This document shows, in pieces, positions 49,521 to 61,557 of a DNA stretch of 64,000 nucleotides. The notes beneath the pieces were generated by a model. It had not been told where the DNA came from. It was given only the letters and a program-made list of their open reading frames with translations, and did not search any database. Numbering within the stretch: the stretch's first letter is position 1; each line of letters opens with the position of its first letter. A program made the position numbers and the translations under genes. Source of the stretch: Ignelater luminosus (Eukaryota; Arthropoda; Insecta; Coleoptera; Elateridae); the NCBI GenBank assembly GCA_011009095.1, contig VTPC01090618.1, positions 396,118 to 460,117 on the forward strand, read 5' to 3'.

Positions 49521-50999
49521 ATAGACTGCTTATTTTAACGCTTTACAAACGTATAGCCAACACAGATTGCATGAGTATACTTTTAATAAATGACATCGTA
49601 AGTAGTGAACAAAATTTTTATTTTTTGGAGAAGATAGCCGTGGAAATAATTAGAAAGTTATTAATTGACAATTTGAGATTTACATCATTAATATGTATCA
49701 GTCTGTCACGAAAAATGAATAATAATGGAAACTTGCCTCTGAGATTCCATTACCTGCAATATGTGTTGCCTATCCCAGTGTAACGTGATAAAATGGGCAG
49801 ACTATATTTTGTATGTAGATAAATTATTTTCTATTGTGTAGTGGAAATTTAGAATTATAGCTAATCTACCTTACTCCTTCCTCTATTATTTGAACAAATT
49901 TCATTACTTGACATTTTTTGAGGTCTTGCTGGTATCTCATATAGAGAGGTTTTACTGTACTTCATTGCTTTCTTATATCATTGTTCAGAATTGAGATAAA
50001 TTATTGAAACTATATAGCTTACCTAGGTACCTCCTTTGATTGCAAGCACTGGGAGAAGAAGATTGTACTAAATCTAATTTATTTTTTATTTCTTTATTAA
50101 ATAAAACAGTGCGTATTTCAATTTGCAAAAATTTTCTCAGAATTGATCTTTTAGTAAATGTTAAAAGAAATGTAGCGCGTATTTTATAGTTTTTACCACT
50201 GACATTTACACAATTGAATTCTTATGTACACCTAGTTAAAATATTTTTATTAGTTTACAATAAAAAACAACACTAGCTCTAGTGCCCTTTTATAAATTAG
50301 ATTTGATTGCTTAGAAACACCCCTAAAACGAGCACGTTACTGATATATAGAATAAATGAAAAACAAAAACAAATAAGTTGGAAAAAGTTGATTTCTCCAA
50401 GGAAAATCCTCAATAAAACTTTCATAAATACATTTATCGAGTTTTGTTTGTTTATCAGATGAAATCATATGATAGAAGACAGACATGTTGTAATAAATTT
50501 TATTTCGTGTGCCAGAGTTACCTTGAACTTTCAAAAAATGAGATTTTTTTGAGCAGAACGCGTATACACATTAACAGTAAAATTTATTTTTAATCGTTTG
50601 GAAATTTATATTGATTTTTTTTCTCTCCTTGCAATAAATTTTAAATCTATCATCACGAATAGATTGAATTCAGTCAGGAGAGCAAAAAAAGAGCAAAATT
50701 TACGTTCTAACTAATAGTTTTGAAATTTAATACCCAGGTAACATGTTTTAGAAGTATAAAATTACACCGTTAATTAATTACTACTTACCGATCGCTTAAA
50801 AATTAATGTTTTACGGTAGTTTTTATTTACGGTTAGTCGGTTAACATCATGTTAACTTCATAACCCCCACGAAGAATTTAAAAACATAGAATTAGTTATT
50901 TTTAGAAAATGTGACATTTCACAAACCACTAATTAATAACTAAAAAAGGCGACGTCTCCTCAAATTTCCTAATGATTCTGCAAAAACGAGAAAATCAAT
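49521..50999. other. AT-rich non-coding stretch
   Basis: Nothing was recognised. It lies directly upstream of the GC-rich island preceding the LIM1 exon. Confidence 0.5.
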
Positions 51000-51345
51000 T
51001 TCATCCTTAAAATAATGTACTACTAGGGAAAGAGAGGGAAAAAGGTAGAATTTCCACAACGGCGCGTCTAAAAATAACCGTCATAAAAATGCAGGCGGGA
51101 ATCCTTCTCGTGTTACATAAATATTCAGGTAGTTGCCATATAACAGGGTTCTCCGTTCCAGCAGGAGCTGGAGAGAACCAGCAGGAAAAACGTACACGGT
51201 CGGGCGGGAGAAACGGGCAGCAGGATTTATAGCCTGTGCGCAAAGCCACTATCTCGACAGGATCAGAGCGGTCGTGACAACATGGCCGACTGAGCTTTTT
51301 ATTAACACACACATAGTATACACACACCTACCTACGCGAAGATAA
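51000..51345. promoter_or_regulatory. GC-rich island just upstream of the LIM1 exon
   Basis: GC content is far above the flanks. It contains CCAGCAGGAGCTGG (51160) and GGTCGGGCGGGAGAAACGGG (about 51200) and ends in a CA-rich run. Overlapping ORFs on both strands (51007-51327 minus, 51133-51345 +) reflect composition only. Lying 250-600 bp before an acceptor, it could be an intronic enhancer, a 5' untranslated exon or an alternative promoter of tup. I saw no TATA box and no start exon (ATGGCCGAC is followed at once by TGA). Confidence 0.35.
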
Positions 51346-51598
51346 TTCTTCCCGTTTTTTTTTTGTCGATGGAGACGGAAATCCTATTAAGACTTTTAAC
51401 GTTTTCTTATTGTTAATTTAACATTCTCCCATTAATTTATTGCACATTAGGAATAAAAACGTGAATAAGAAGAGATAAGCTTTATCTGAAAGGTCTCGTC
51501 TTTTGAATTGTTGATTACAAAACCATTATAACTTTCTTTAAACAAGGCAGAGTTGGAGTCCTTCGTTCTGGAATTTTTCTTATTTTCTTTTTTTACAG

Positions 51599-51791
51599 AA
51601 AAGCCACGAAGGCTGAGTCACTGCGTAGGGTGCGGTGGTCAAATCCACGACCAGTACATCCTGCGCGTGTCCCCGGACCTGGAGTGGCATGCCGCCTGCC
51701 TCAAGTGCCAAGAATGCCAGCAGTTCCTCGATGAATCCTGCACGTGTTTTGTACGTGAAGGCAAAACTTACTGTAAAAGAGATTATATTAG
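51599..51791 (+). CDS. tup: Islet/tailup LIM-homeodomain factor, internal exon with LIM domain 1
   Basis: This exon encodes about 63 residues containing a complete LIM zinc-binding domain. The ligand spacing is C-x2-C-x18-H-x2-C-x2-C-x2-C-x18-C-x2-D, starting at CVGCGG and ending at YCKRD. The stretches [19 protein letters not shown] and ESCTCFV are typical of the Islet (ISL1/tup) class rather than other LIM-homeobox classes. A polypyrimidine tract and acceptor TTTTTTACAG end at 51598, and a consensus donor GTAAGT begins at 51792. The first two bases finish a split codon (intron phase 1), and the last codon is split AG|A (phase 2). Family knowledge: Islet is a nuclear transcription factor for motor neurons, heart and dorsal ectoderm, and LIM domains bind Ldb/Chip cofactors. 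In vertebrate ISL1 a very short coding exon precedes this one. That exon was not recognised here, so no start codon is assigned. Confidence 0.95.
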
Positions 51792-52099
51792 GTAAGTCAT
51801 ATGAATAGTTGAAAAGAAAATATATAAATATAAATTGCAAATCTGTTTGTGTAATTTAATTCAATATTATTTTAATTCTTTTATTCCTTTATTGTTTTTC
51901 CGTTCTTTTATGAATTCCTTGTATCTACTACTCTTATAAACTTTTAGTTAGATTATACCACAATCTGATTTTATAAGTGCTATAATTGTGAAATGTCTTT
52001 CAAAGTATAATATTGACCATACTAAAGAAATTTGAAAGTATTACTAGTAAAGTTCACCGTCACTGAGAATGAAGGTCGTAATTGAAATGTCTGTGTGAA

Positions 52100-52870
52100 T
52101 CGTTGAAAATTATATCAAGTTATACAATCTCCACAAAGAAATAAGAATGTTTCTGCAAAACCGAATTTTTAACCGACAGATCCAAGTTTTTCTCTCTGTA
52201 ACTATAACAGCGTCATTACCTGCTTTCACAGAAGACCACGACTAATAGTCCATAATTGACTATTATCTGTAAATATTAATGCTGAGGATATATCCATACC
52301 TACAACGATTGTATAGGAAACATGCAATAAGCCCATGGTGGCATACTGCAGATCCAAAGTATTGGCTGTGAGAACTCAAGAACCTTTGCAAATACAGAAT
52401 ACGTTTCGTAATCGTTAACTTTAACAGTCACGTTACTGCTTGATACTACAGACACGACTTATAGATAGGCCGAACCGAGAGAATGATACAGAAGTTTCTA
52501 GCTCCATTTAACAGTAACGTGTGGCAAAGTAACTAAAATTTGCTTCTGATTTTTGTCAACGAAGGCATGACCCATGATCAGAATATCCACGCTAAAGTAC
52601 ATATGCAGATCATTTTCCATATAGGAAGCGCACATAGCAGCAGCCCATGGTAACATAGCTGAGATTGGAATCTAATTTTTGTCGACGATGGTATTGTCCA
52701 ACTATCCACAAAATCTGTAAGTTCATCTATTTCTAACACCCTTCACAGACCTGAGATCAGCTAAGAATGATTGTAGTTGCCCAAAAGATTAAGGCATCCA
52801 GACGCAGGTACAGATTGTGGCCTCTAGCAAAAATGACTTATTGATATCTGTGTTGTACCTGCGGAAGATT
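52100..52870. repeat. Degenerate internally repetitive segment in the tup intron
   Basis: Related blocks recur about 310 bp apart (AGCCCATGGTGGCATACTGC near 52331 and AGCCCATGGTAACATAGCTG near 52644). A second pair about 130 bp apart is GATTTTTGTCAACGAAGGCA near 52550 and TAATTTTTGTCGACGATGGT near 52673. The nature of the repeat is unknown. Confidence 0.4.
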
Positions 52871-53699
52871 CTCTACCTCTACCAGAAGATACAATGAACT
52901 TAATTTAATTCTTGTAGAACAAATGAGTAAAGCGATGGTTTTTCTGATAAGTTTACCTGATATGTTTTAGGCAAAGGAATACCTGACTTAAGAGTTTCTT
53001 ATTTGAACAAACTGTTAATAATGGGAAGCTGTACATTGATAACTTGGTTCTATCTAGATTATTGGTAAACAATTTTGCAATAATTTAATCAGTTATGGTA
53101 TTCTTAATAGTCTGTAAGTCCCCGGTGCCTAAATGCGGATTTAAAACAGCGTATAATATAAATGACAATGTTTTCTTATCGATTGGTAATCACGGAAGGG
53201 GGCTTTTTAATGCATTAACTTCAAATAAATAGTAACTACTGAGTAAGCACAAAATGATATAAGAACATATTCCATTTTTTTCTATTCCTTACCGGACTTT
53301 TCTAGTAAGATAAAGAGAGAATTTTAGGAAAAAGATATGTTTGGGTGTATACTGATGTTTAGCAATTACAATGTTGATAGAAGACCTTATATGAAACATT
53401 GCATGTTTAGAACTAGAATCTATATAAAGTGTACCTCATTTGATCATAGTAGCTTGTTAAAGAGCCAGGCACGCTCAAACGTTACTATTAGTCTCTACTC
53501 TGTTATACTCCTTCTTACAGTTTTCTTTTTCTCACGACCTCGTCTGTTTCATTTTGCCACGACCGTCTGGGCCTTCCTTCCTTCCCTTTATGCAATATCT
53601 CCATTCTATTACCTTCTCTATTCACCTGTTTCTACTTGATATTTTAGCATGACTATACTACACCAGTTATCCTTCTTCTCTTATAGCTTAATAGCGTAC

Positions 53700-53965
53700 T
53701 GTTTTTACATTTGATTCTCTTTTTTATTTTTTTATTTTTTTTACATATTACTTTCAATTTATCCATTTTATGGTTAAGTGGAAGAGCAATCTCCTCACGC
53801 CGAACTTCGCCTTTTGTTGCCCATTGTCCTTGAATGCATCGGTGTTATTATTATTAATTTTACTGTTATTATTTATTATTATTGTCATTATCATTGCATC
53901 ATCTTACTTAATTGTAAGTAGCAAGGTAACAATATAGACTATTATTATTATTATTCTGATCTTTT
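53700..53965. repeat. ATT microsatellite and T-rich simple sequence
   Basis: Interrupted (ATT)n runs at 53845-53895 and 53938-53956, with T-rich DNA before them. On the minus strand this lies just 3' of the reverse-transcriptase relic and could be its simple-repeat tail. Confidence 0.6.
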
Positions 53966-54089
53966 TTGTTAATTACTTATTTCTCAGCTCTGTATGTCAT
54001 TGCATAACAAGGTATTGTACACTTTAGTTTTTTAAGTATTTTCTTTGTTTTTTGTTATATTATTGGGTGTATCTAGTGGTTTATGCAAG

Positions 54090-54440
54090 TTCCAGTGTGT
54101 CCACTCTGCTCTTTACTTCTTTTTCCGTATGAATTCCTGTTATTTCTGTTTCTTCATCGATTCTCACACTTGTTATTTTTTTGGCCGTTGCTGATATTTC
54201 GTCTTAGAGTTTATTTCTATCCCAGTTTTAAAGTATTCTGGTTTTAATTTCTTTCACAGTTTGATTCTTGAGATCGAATGGTACGCCTTTTCCAGATCTA
54301 CAAGTGCAAAATGCCCTTCTCTATTTTTTCTTCTGTATGACCTGTCTAGTGTAGATGTAGTCGAGAGATTTCCTTGCTGTAAATCCTACCTGGTTATCTT
54401 CAAACTTACCTTTTATCTGCTCCTCTAATTTAGTTTTTCT
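54090..54440 (-). pseudogene. Non-LTR retrotransposon reverse transcriptase relic in the tup intron
   Basis: The minus strand reads KLEEQIKGKFEDNQVGFTAR, then KSLDYIYTRQVIQKKK, a stop, and HFALVDLEKAYHSI. This is the finger-to-motif-A part of a non-LTR reverse transcriptase (usual pattern: EENQ-x-GFR, then VDLEKAFDSV with the catalytic Asp). Motif A is at 54272-54313. Further on only RIDEETEITGIHTEKEV is loosely alignable. The catalytic YADD box is not found. It is opposite in orientation to the host gene and long dead. Confidence 0.75.
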
Positions 54441-55987
54441 TATTCTTCAGTTTTTATGCGGTATTTACAACTAATGATAAGATTATCTGAATAAAGGTGA
54501 AAAGGGCGGTAGAATAGAGATGACGAAATTATGGTCTAAGAGAGTTTTAACAATGATGTATGTAAATCTTCTCTTTCCTCTAACAATTATCAAGGTACTG
54601 AGCACATAAGTGGATGAAATATGTCGATACATTGGAAAAATCTTAGCGCCATTTTGTACCTTATCCAAGGCATAAACAAGACAAAGTAATAAACTCAATG
54701 CAAACTGCTTTGATTCTTCGAGGAGAAATTTGTAAGAGAAGAAACAATGCGAGTTGACCAACGCTTGGTCTTTTGAATAACATTCATGCAAAAGCTCGAT
54801 ACACCAGGAAGAAACCAAAATAGGAGTTTTCAAACAATTAATTTGCAAATTGCTTCAAAACCACCAAGAACTATACGCTTAATCAACACACTAAGTCAAC
54901 TGGGATCTATGAGCTATTGGAGCCACTCGATAGAGTAATGTATATCTATTAAAGAATTAGAGAAAATTAGATATTGTGACGTACAACTAAGTCAAGAGTC
55001 AAGTTTTAAAGATTTAGCAGAAATCCCGTGTGATAGTCGGCAAAGAAAACTCTATACTTGACTGAACCAATCCTTAAACTATAGCAGGACGATTTTATAC
55101 AGAGTAGGAATTCTTTTCTTGGTATACAACACACTGAGAATGACTTTTGAGGCCAAAACTATCGTTGTTTCAGAACCATAAATTCTTGGTTGAATTTCAG
55201 GATCATCAAGGTTTCTGAGTTTGCAAAAGCTAGCCCACCCTGGAAAATTATGTTGCCTCAATCTCCCTATGTAACATAATTATACTAAGTACCAACCGTT
55301 TTGCTGGACTTTCAAAAATCCAAGATACACTAAAAAGTGGTTACTATCCGTCCAAAGCAGGATATGTAGCCTACATTTCTTAGGAATACCTGAAATTTTA
55401 CCTAAATGTGGTAAATCATGGTTTGCGTTTTGGGATTTATTTCTTCTTCTCTTTATACGTTTGAACATTATTATTATTATTAATCAGAGATTGTCTTATT
55501 GCTGTTTCAATTCGGATTACGTCTTTCCAGAAAATCTTGAACTTTCATCTACACTACTATATTTGAAACGATTTAGACTCGCGTAAAAAGTACTTACCAT
55601 CAGAGTACATGGCTTCTCGATTGAGAATTTATAATTTACAAAATTTTTATCTCTAAAAGGTTACTAATCTTAATGGTATTTTCGCTACGGATGTACGGAA
55701 GCAATAACAGGACGAGGTGCTCAAAGAAACATAAGAAAACACCTTCAATTGAGAGCAATTCAGTAGTGGATCAAGTGGAACAATAACAATATTTCATTTT
55801 AATTGGTTTGCAAGTTTTGAATAGCCTGTCACTGTCATCGAAATTTCACACCTCTTCCTTTCTTAATATTCACGGTGATTTTACTTATAATCTTTGTGTC
55901 TTTTCTAAATATGTTTTAAAAGAAATATCAGTAGAATAACTAAACCAATTCTGGCCCAAATTTGATATGTAAATGGTCTAGACCTCC

Positions 55988-56062
55988 AGAAAGTCTTTAA
56001 AGATTTCCAAAGCGCCCTTTAAGTACTTTGAAATAGGTATCGAAGTAATCACCAGCACATCT
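55988..56062 (-). repeat. Dispersed repeat, copy 2 (inverted relative to 20180-20255)
   Basis: The reverse complement contains ATTACTTCGATACCTATTTC and GTACTTAAAGGGCGCTTTGG, matching the copy at 20 kb. The A-rich AAAATAAATAAAATAAA at about 56222-56238 may be the tail of an element ending next to it. Confidence 0.65.
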
Positions 56063-56261
56063 ATAGCAGTTTAAAAGATTGAAAGGCTTTTGAAACTATC
56101 GCAATATCTTGTAAGACTTCAAAAGCGCTTCGGAATAGATCTGAACAATCGCGAGCCACTTACCGCATTAGCAGCATTTAATACCATCTATGGAGAACGT
56201 TTTGCAGACCTGATGCACAGTAAAATAAATAAAATAAATTTCATTTTCATTTCAGTCTTTG

Positions 56262-56442
56262 GCAACAACAGCAAACGCAGCACAAAGAAAGAACCAACTA
56301 TTGCAGATAAATGACTATGCTCACCAACTTTCAAGCTAGAGTAGAAGAAATGAACATGAATATGAACCAGTTAAATCAACGCGTGAGAGCACTGGAAAGT
56401 AGCAGATTTTCGCATCAAAAGTCAAAGAAATGGAAGAAATGA
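56262..56442 (+). pseudogene. Non-LTR element ORF1, C-terminal end with coiled coil
   Basis: Two frames together look like the end of ORF1. The first (56262 on) ends QINDYAHQLSS and a stop. The next (56311-56442) reads NFQARVEEMNMNMNQLNQRV then RALESS and ends in a Lys-rich tail. Leucines, valines and methionines are spaced as in a coiled coil. Its stop (TGA ending 56442) overlaps the ORF2 ATG at 56430, as is common between retroelement ORFs. No zinc knuckles remain. Confidence 0.5.
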
Positions 56443-56897
56443 CAGACACCACGCTAAGAATTATAACGTACAACACGAACGGATTAATGCAGCGGCTTCG
56501 CGAACTGGAGGTATTTTTTCATACCTACCGGATGGACATCGCATTAACATCCGAAACACACTTGACAACTAAAACCTTTGTCGAAATTAATGGATACAAG
56601 GTATATTTTACCAACTACCCAAATGGGCACGCAAGAGGAAGATCAGCAATCATCGTTAAAGTAACAGTACGGCACTCACAGCAAGTCCCCGATCTATTAG
56701 ACTTTTACATGTTTAAAGGAGTGACCTCAACGTACTTGAAGATAGAGGGTATTGAAGACTTAACGTCAGACCACACACCGGCGCTATTGACTGTAAGTAT
56801 CACAATCATAAGAAAAAAGCGAAAGTCAACGCTCACACACAAATACACTGACTGGGATAAATTTCGAGATCAACTGGACAAACTCATCAACTTGTAA
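56430..56897 (+). pseudogene. Non-LTR element ORF2, endonuclease domain with internal deletion
   Basis: The N-terminal block LRIITYNTNGLMQRLREL and the following DIALTSETHL hold the conserved Asn and Glu of apurinic-type endonucleases. After VKVTVRHSQQ the sequence jumps directly to PDLLDFYMFKGVT and LTSDHTPALLTVS (the terminal SDH motif). About 100 residues that normally lie between them are missing, including the middle catalytic residues. The frame stops at 56897, and homologous sequence resumes downstream. Confidence 0.85.
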
Positions 56898-56921
56898 AAG
56901 CCACAGTTACAAAAAATACCG

Positions 56922-57940
56922 ATGAAGGAAGTCTGCTACCCTCATGAGGTCAGGCAACTGATTAGAAAGAGAAGCAGGATTAAAAGAATCTGGCATACAA
57001 CTCGTAACCCAGCAGGCAAAACTATCGTTAGCCAATCGAGTAACAGGTTACGACATCTGATGGATTCGATAAAACAGAAAATCCTCGAAGCCTACCTGGG
57101 AAACCTGAGTTCCGAGCGAGACAAAAATTATTCCTTGTGGTAGGTTACCAAGGGGTTTAAGCGGTCAGTAGCCCATGTCCCTCCACTTAAGGACGAAGAT
57201 GGACATTGGGTCCGCAACGAAGAACAGAAAGCCGAATTATTTGCTAGATATTTAGCTTTGGTTTTCCAGCTACATGATGTATAATCGGACATCATACCAA
57301 CAGTCAAATACCAACCAGATCAAGCTGTCAGACCCTTCACTCCGATAGAAACAGCAAGTGAAATAGACAACAACATTAATTCAAAAAAGGCGTCAAGATA
57401 TGATGAAATCTCCCCTCACATACTAAAAGAAATATTGAGGAAAGCGATAGTGAAGCTCACCTACCTGTTCAACGCTTGCCTTCGCCTGAAGCATATACCT
57501 AAGACTTTCAAAATAACACAGATCATCATGCTAGAAAAGCCACACTAACCCCAACATGAGGTGGCATCCTATCGACTCATCTCATTACTTTCGTCGATAT
57601 CAAAACTATTTGAAAAACTTTTGTTAAGAAGAATTAAACCATTAATCGAAGAACACCTCCGACTTCCAGTTCGGATTTCAAAGACAGCATTCAACAGCGG
57701 AGCAGGTACAACCAATAGCAATGCAGATAGAACGGGCGCTCGAAGAGAAAAAAATTCTGCACTGCTCCTCGATGTCTCTCAGGTCTGGCATGAAGGACTT
57801 GTTTACAAAGTAAGTAAACTATTGCCTGGAAATTTAGGAAAACTGTTAAAATCATACCTATTGAGCGAGCCTTTCGAATTGCGCATGAAGAAGCCAGATC
57901 AACATTTCACTCAATTCAGATCGAAGTACTGCAAGGAAGC
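56922..57940 (+). pseudogene. Non-LTR element ORF2, linker and N-terminal half of reverse transcriptase
   Basis: Open pieces interrupted by stops read RQLIRKRSRIKRIWHTTRNP (stop at 57141-57143), then PPLKDEDGHWVRNEEQKAEL, KKASRYDEISPHILKEI and LTYLFNACLRLKHIPKTFKI, then, after further stops, ASYRLISLLSSISKLFEKLL. Catalytic motif A is damaged: LLLDVSQVWHEGL lacks about four residues where the family has DVSQAFD-x-VWHEGL. A frameshift near 57925 passes the reading to the next frame. Confidence 0.85.
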
Positions 57941-58618
57941 GTGCTTGGGCCTATTCTTTACCTCCTATATACAGCAGATATACCGACAACGGATCATACT
58001 CTTACGGCTACATTTGCTAGCGACATTGCGATGCTGACGACAGGAGATACGCAAGCTAAAGCAGCAGATCATCTCCAAGCTGCTTTAGATAATATAACAC
58101 AATGGACCAGAAGCTGGCGTATCAAACTAAATGAATCAAAGTCGGTTTATGTTACATGTACGCTGAGACACAAAGATCTAATTCGAGCCATTTGGCTCAA
58201 CGGCAAACCAATACCACAGACAGAAACCGCTAAGTACCTAGGGTTACACCTGAATTTTCGCCTGAACTGGAAACACGACGTTAAACAAAAAGCACTAGAA
58301 ATCAAAAAAAAGTTTAGACAGATATATTGGATCGTGGGAAGGAAAGCAAAGACCACTCTAAAATCCAAAGTACTAATTTATAAAACAATAATTAAATCGA
58401 TTTGGACATACGAAGCCCAGCTTTGGGGCTGCACGGAACCAAGCAACCGCTTAATCATCCAACGAAGACAAAACACCATACTTCGAAACATGGTGGATGC
58501 ATATCGACATACACCAAATGAGATGATTTACCATGACCTGGGAATTGAGACGGTTGATGAAGTCATTCATAACCTTGCAATCCGACACGAAGAAGACTAC
58601 AGACACAAGACGCCTTAA
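57941..58618 (+). pseudogene. Non-LTR element ORF2, C-terminal half of reverse transcriptase
   Basis: The frame carries GPILYLLYTADIPTTDHTL, then motif C as FASDIAML at 58013-58036, where functional enzymes have FADD, so a catalytic Asp is replaced by Ser. The thumb follows (TQWTRSWRIKLNESKSVYVT, AKYLGLHLNFRLNWK) and a C-terminal tail with WGCTEPSN and RQNTILRNMVDAYRHTPN, ending at 58618. This 225-codon frame is the longest in the window and the freshest part of the element. Confidence 0.88.
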
Positions 58619-59849
58619 GCGCCAAAAACGCTAGAATTAGCCATGTAGATACTACCAGTAGTAACATTATAATTTTGAGATGTTATAAAGTGTTATAACA
58701 CCCTCTTACAGGTTTATTCTAAGATTGGAATATACATTAATAAAAAGAATCAGATTTGATTGCGCTTCATAGTATATTATTCAACGAGCACATATAATGT
58801 AGGCTATTATTCAAGAGGATGAAGTTTACACACGAGCCGAAGGAGGTGAATTCCCCTGAGGGAGGCGATGTCCAAATTCTTGAATATGTAGAAATCAATG
58901 AAAGTAAACAATCTTCACAAAGAGAGTTTTAGACCTGGAATACAAGGATCCTCTGAAGACAATGTCCAATTTTTTTTTCTAACAATAAATAGTTTGAGAT
59001 TATAACAATTTTTATTTTGTTTATATCTATAAATAGGCAACCAACAAAACACCGCCAGTGAATAAAATCCATACAATTCACTAGTGTTTTATGAGTATGG
59101 TTATATCACTATGGTTACGCGTATAATGACTATATTATTGAAGAGTCTTAGATAAAAGTAATTTACAAGAATATTTTGTTCCACATTTACTACTAGTTTG
59201 TGTTTAACCCTTGGACCCGTATGCTTTTTATTTCACTAAAATACTTTTCAAAAAACTAGGCGTTATGTGAAACAACAAATTACAACATTAAGTCGTTTTG
59301 ATTTCCAGAACCTTTTAACGTGCATATAAATTATTTATTAGACTCTTTGTTGTTTTATATTATTACTACTATATTTTTCTCTAGCTTATACTTTTTAGTT
59401 GACCCTATACTATATTATCTGATAATTAGGGGGCACCTTTTTTTGTTGTCGCTCCTTTTAATGTTTTATTATAATACGCGATGTACTGCAAGTAATGAAT
59501 GCGGACATTATTCAATGATCTAATTCTAATTGGCAGATAGTTCAAATGGAAACATTACGTCTTTTTAATTTCATTTTCGCTCTTTCTCGAATTTAACTGA
59601 GATATATACAGGATTCAAGAAAAATATTTTATTTAGGAAAGAGGACTTGATAGGTCTCGATCATCTTCATCAACGAACTTAAGCAAAGCTGTTTTGTTTT
59701 TCCAAAAATTGTTATAATACATTATCAAAATGGTCTTTAAAAGTATCCAAGACTTTAAAAATCAAATTAACCATCTTCTATCCAAACCATTTTTTCCCCT
59801 TAAAACACGCTAATTACATAGTATACCCACTTAAAATACCCAACACCAT

Positions 59850-60060
59850 CCATTCCTTTTCGGTAGCACCGCAATATGTTTGCTGTTTGGTCTTCTAAAA
59901 GTGTACCGCGGCGGTAGGGCCAGGTGAGATGTGTTAAACTGTACGACCCATCGTTTTGGCCCCTAATAATTGAGTCCCGCTAAATCAACTAAAGTTCTCA
60001 GGTTACCGTCAACAAACCATAGCCACACACGCAGTTCCTAAGCTGTTACGTATCATCCGT
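59850..60060. promoter_or_regulatory. Candidate intronic enhancer island
   Basis: GC is raised over about 200 bp inside the AT-rich intron. It contains GTACCGCGGCGGTAGGGCCA, CAGGTGAGATGTGTTAA (E-box and T-box-like words) and TAATAATTGAG (homeodomain-type). There is no open frame of note. A conserved tup enhancer is plausible but inferred. Confidence 0.3.
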
Positions 60061-61557
60061 GTGTCTGTGTACGTACACATGCATGCATAGATGAGATGAA
60101 CGTCAAAATTTTATTTTAGAAAATATTAAAATAGTTTTTTTGGGTCGTCATCAGGAAGGTTTTATATAATTCACTGATATTACCTATTTATATTTTTTAT
60201 TAAAATATTTGATAACATTAAATTTAAAAATAAAATTGGCTTGTTTACTGCTACTCTTAACGTACTCCTTTAGAAGATTACGTAGTTTATAGCTGTATGT
60301 GCTTTGCTTTTGTTAAAAAATGCTTTTCATTTCTTGATATGTGCTTGACATTCTTCTCTATGCCACATACTTATTTGGTAGTTGCATTTTTTTGGATTTA
60401 ATGAAAACATTAGCCTATATTTATATCTACTTTTCTTCGAAGTTGAATTTCTTTATGTTGATGTTGGTACGCATCAATTACTATACCAGGTGTTAGCTTA
60501 ACTGGACGCACCCCTATTTTTCCTATTATTTCTCAGCATAGAAACAGTAAGATTTGATAGGTATAATATAGTAACTAAAGGTCACTAACTACATGATGCA
60601 CCTTTCAATTCTGAAATTCTGAATGAAAAGCATATTTGTGCTCAGAATGAAATTTAAAATTTAACGGTACCATACTTGTGGTGTATTCGAGGCGTACAAT
60701 GTACAGCTTTTTGCATAAATAATGTCGCAAATCATTTCTTTAATGAAACAATTAACTAAATATACAAAATTTAATTTTATATTAATTATCCAAAGTCATC
60801 TTATGAACTCTTAGAAAACAAATTTTATGTAATTAATGCTAAACCAGATTTCGTGTATTTGATCAATTCATTCATTAAGAGAATGTACTGCGACATTATT
60901 TATGCAAAAACCTGTACGTAACGATCCAAATCGCTATCACATAATTTTGTTCAATGCAAACGAGTTGCTTGGTATTGGTTCGTTTCAGTTGGTAGCGTAA
61001 AGAATTATCACTACTAATTTCGGAGCGTTCAATTATGTTGGATTGTTCCAGAATTGCACTGAACGCGCTTTTTGTTTGCACAATTATTTTTTATTAGCAA
61101 AAGAATCTTTTTGTTAAGAATTATCTATCTATCTAGAATTCTAGATGACCAGGAGCATCCGTAAATAGACAATTGCTGCGCAATCAATTCTATTAAAGCT
61201 GAGTTCGTTTGTTCAAGCTACTCACCCCAAAAACTTCGGTTACTATAGATACAATTGTTAGAACACTAGGCTGCTTTGAAAACTAGAGCTTCAAGGGAGT
61301 ACCAAGGGAAAAAACGAACTCAGCATAAATGAACTAGATACGTGTTTCGACATTTCATAATTATACACAAGGTTAGATTAGTTTAGAAAATAAATGAGCA
61401 AGTTATTGTCATGGTGCCTTATTGCCACCGTGACTTTCAAGCGACCCGATCTTCTTTTATACATCCAGCAACGGTTAAATTTACACCAAGAATTTAGTCT
61501 GCCACCTGAACACTAAATTCTACCTGTACTATTTAGCCTTATGAAGGTCGTCATAAT

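Larger units (their letters stand above)
56256..58740 (+). mobile_element. Jockey-like non-LTR retrotransposon, 5'-truncated and broken
   Basis: The layout in order is the tail of ORF1 with a coiled coil, an overlapping ORF2 start, an apurinic endonuclease, a reverse transcriptase, and a short 3' region ending near an AATAAAAAG. It lies in the same direction as tup, inside its intron. Multiple stops, frameshifts and deletions remove activity. The ends are approximate because no target duplication was identified. The Jockey assignment rests on the EN-RT order and on motif spelling (SISKLFEKLL, QGSVLGPILYLLYTADIP). Confidence 0.88.

Noticed and set aside
49521..49783. Continuation of the 128-codon ORF after the Tigger-like block
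   Set aside because: Similarity to transposase stops near 49520; the remainder is treated as chance open frame.
51007..51345. Overlapping ORFs on both strands before the LIM1 exon
   Set aside because: GC-rich composition keeps several frames open; no start, domain or phase fit to the exon at 51599.
54483..55468. Three minus-strand ORFs that might form a hydrophobic receptor-like gene
   Set aside because: Some membrane-like stretches, but no receptor motif, several stops between the frames and no good splice sites.
58147..58368. 73-codon minus-strand ORF
   Set aside because: Antisense shadow of the reverse transcriptase frame at 57941-58618.
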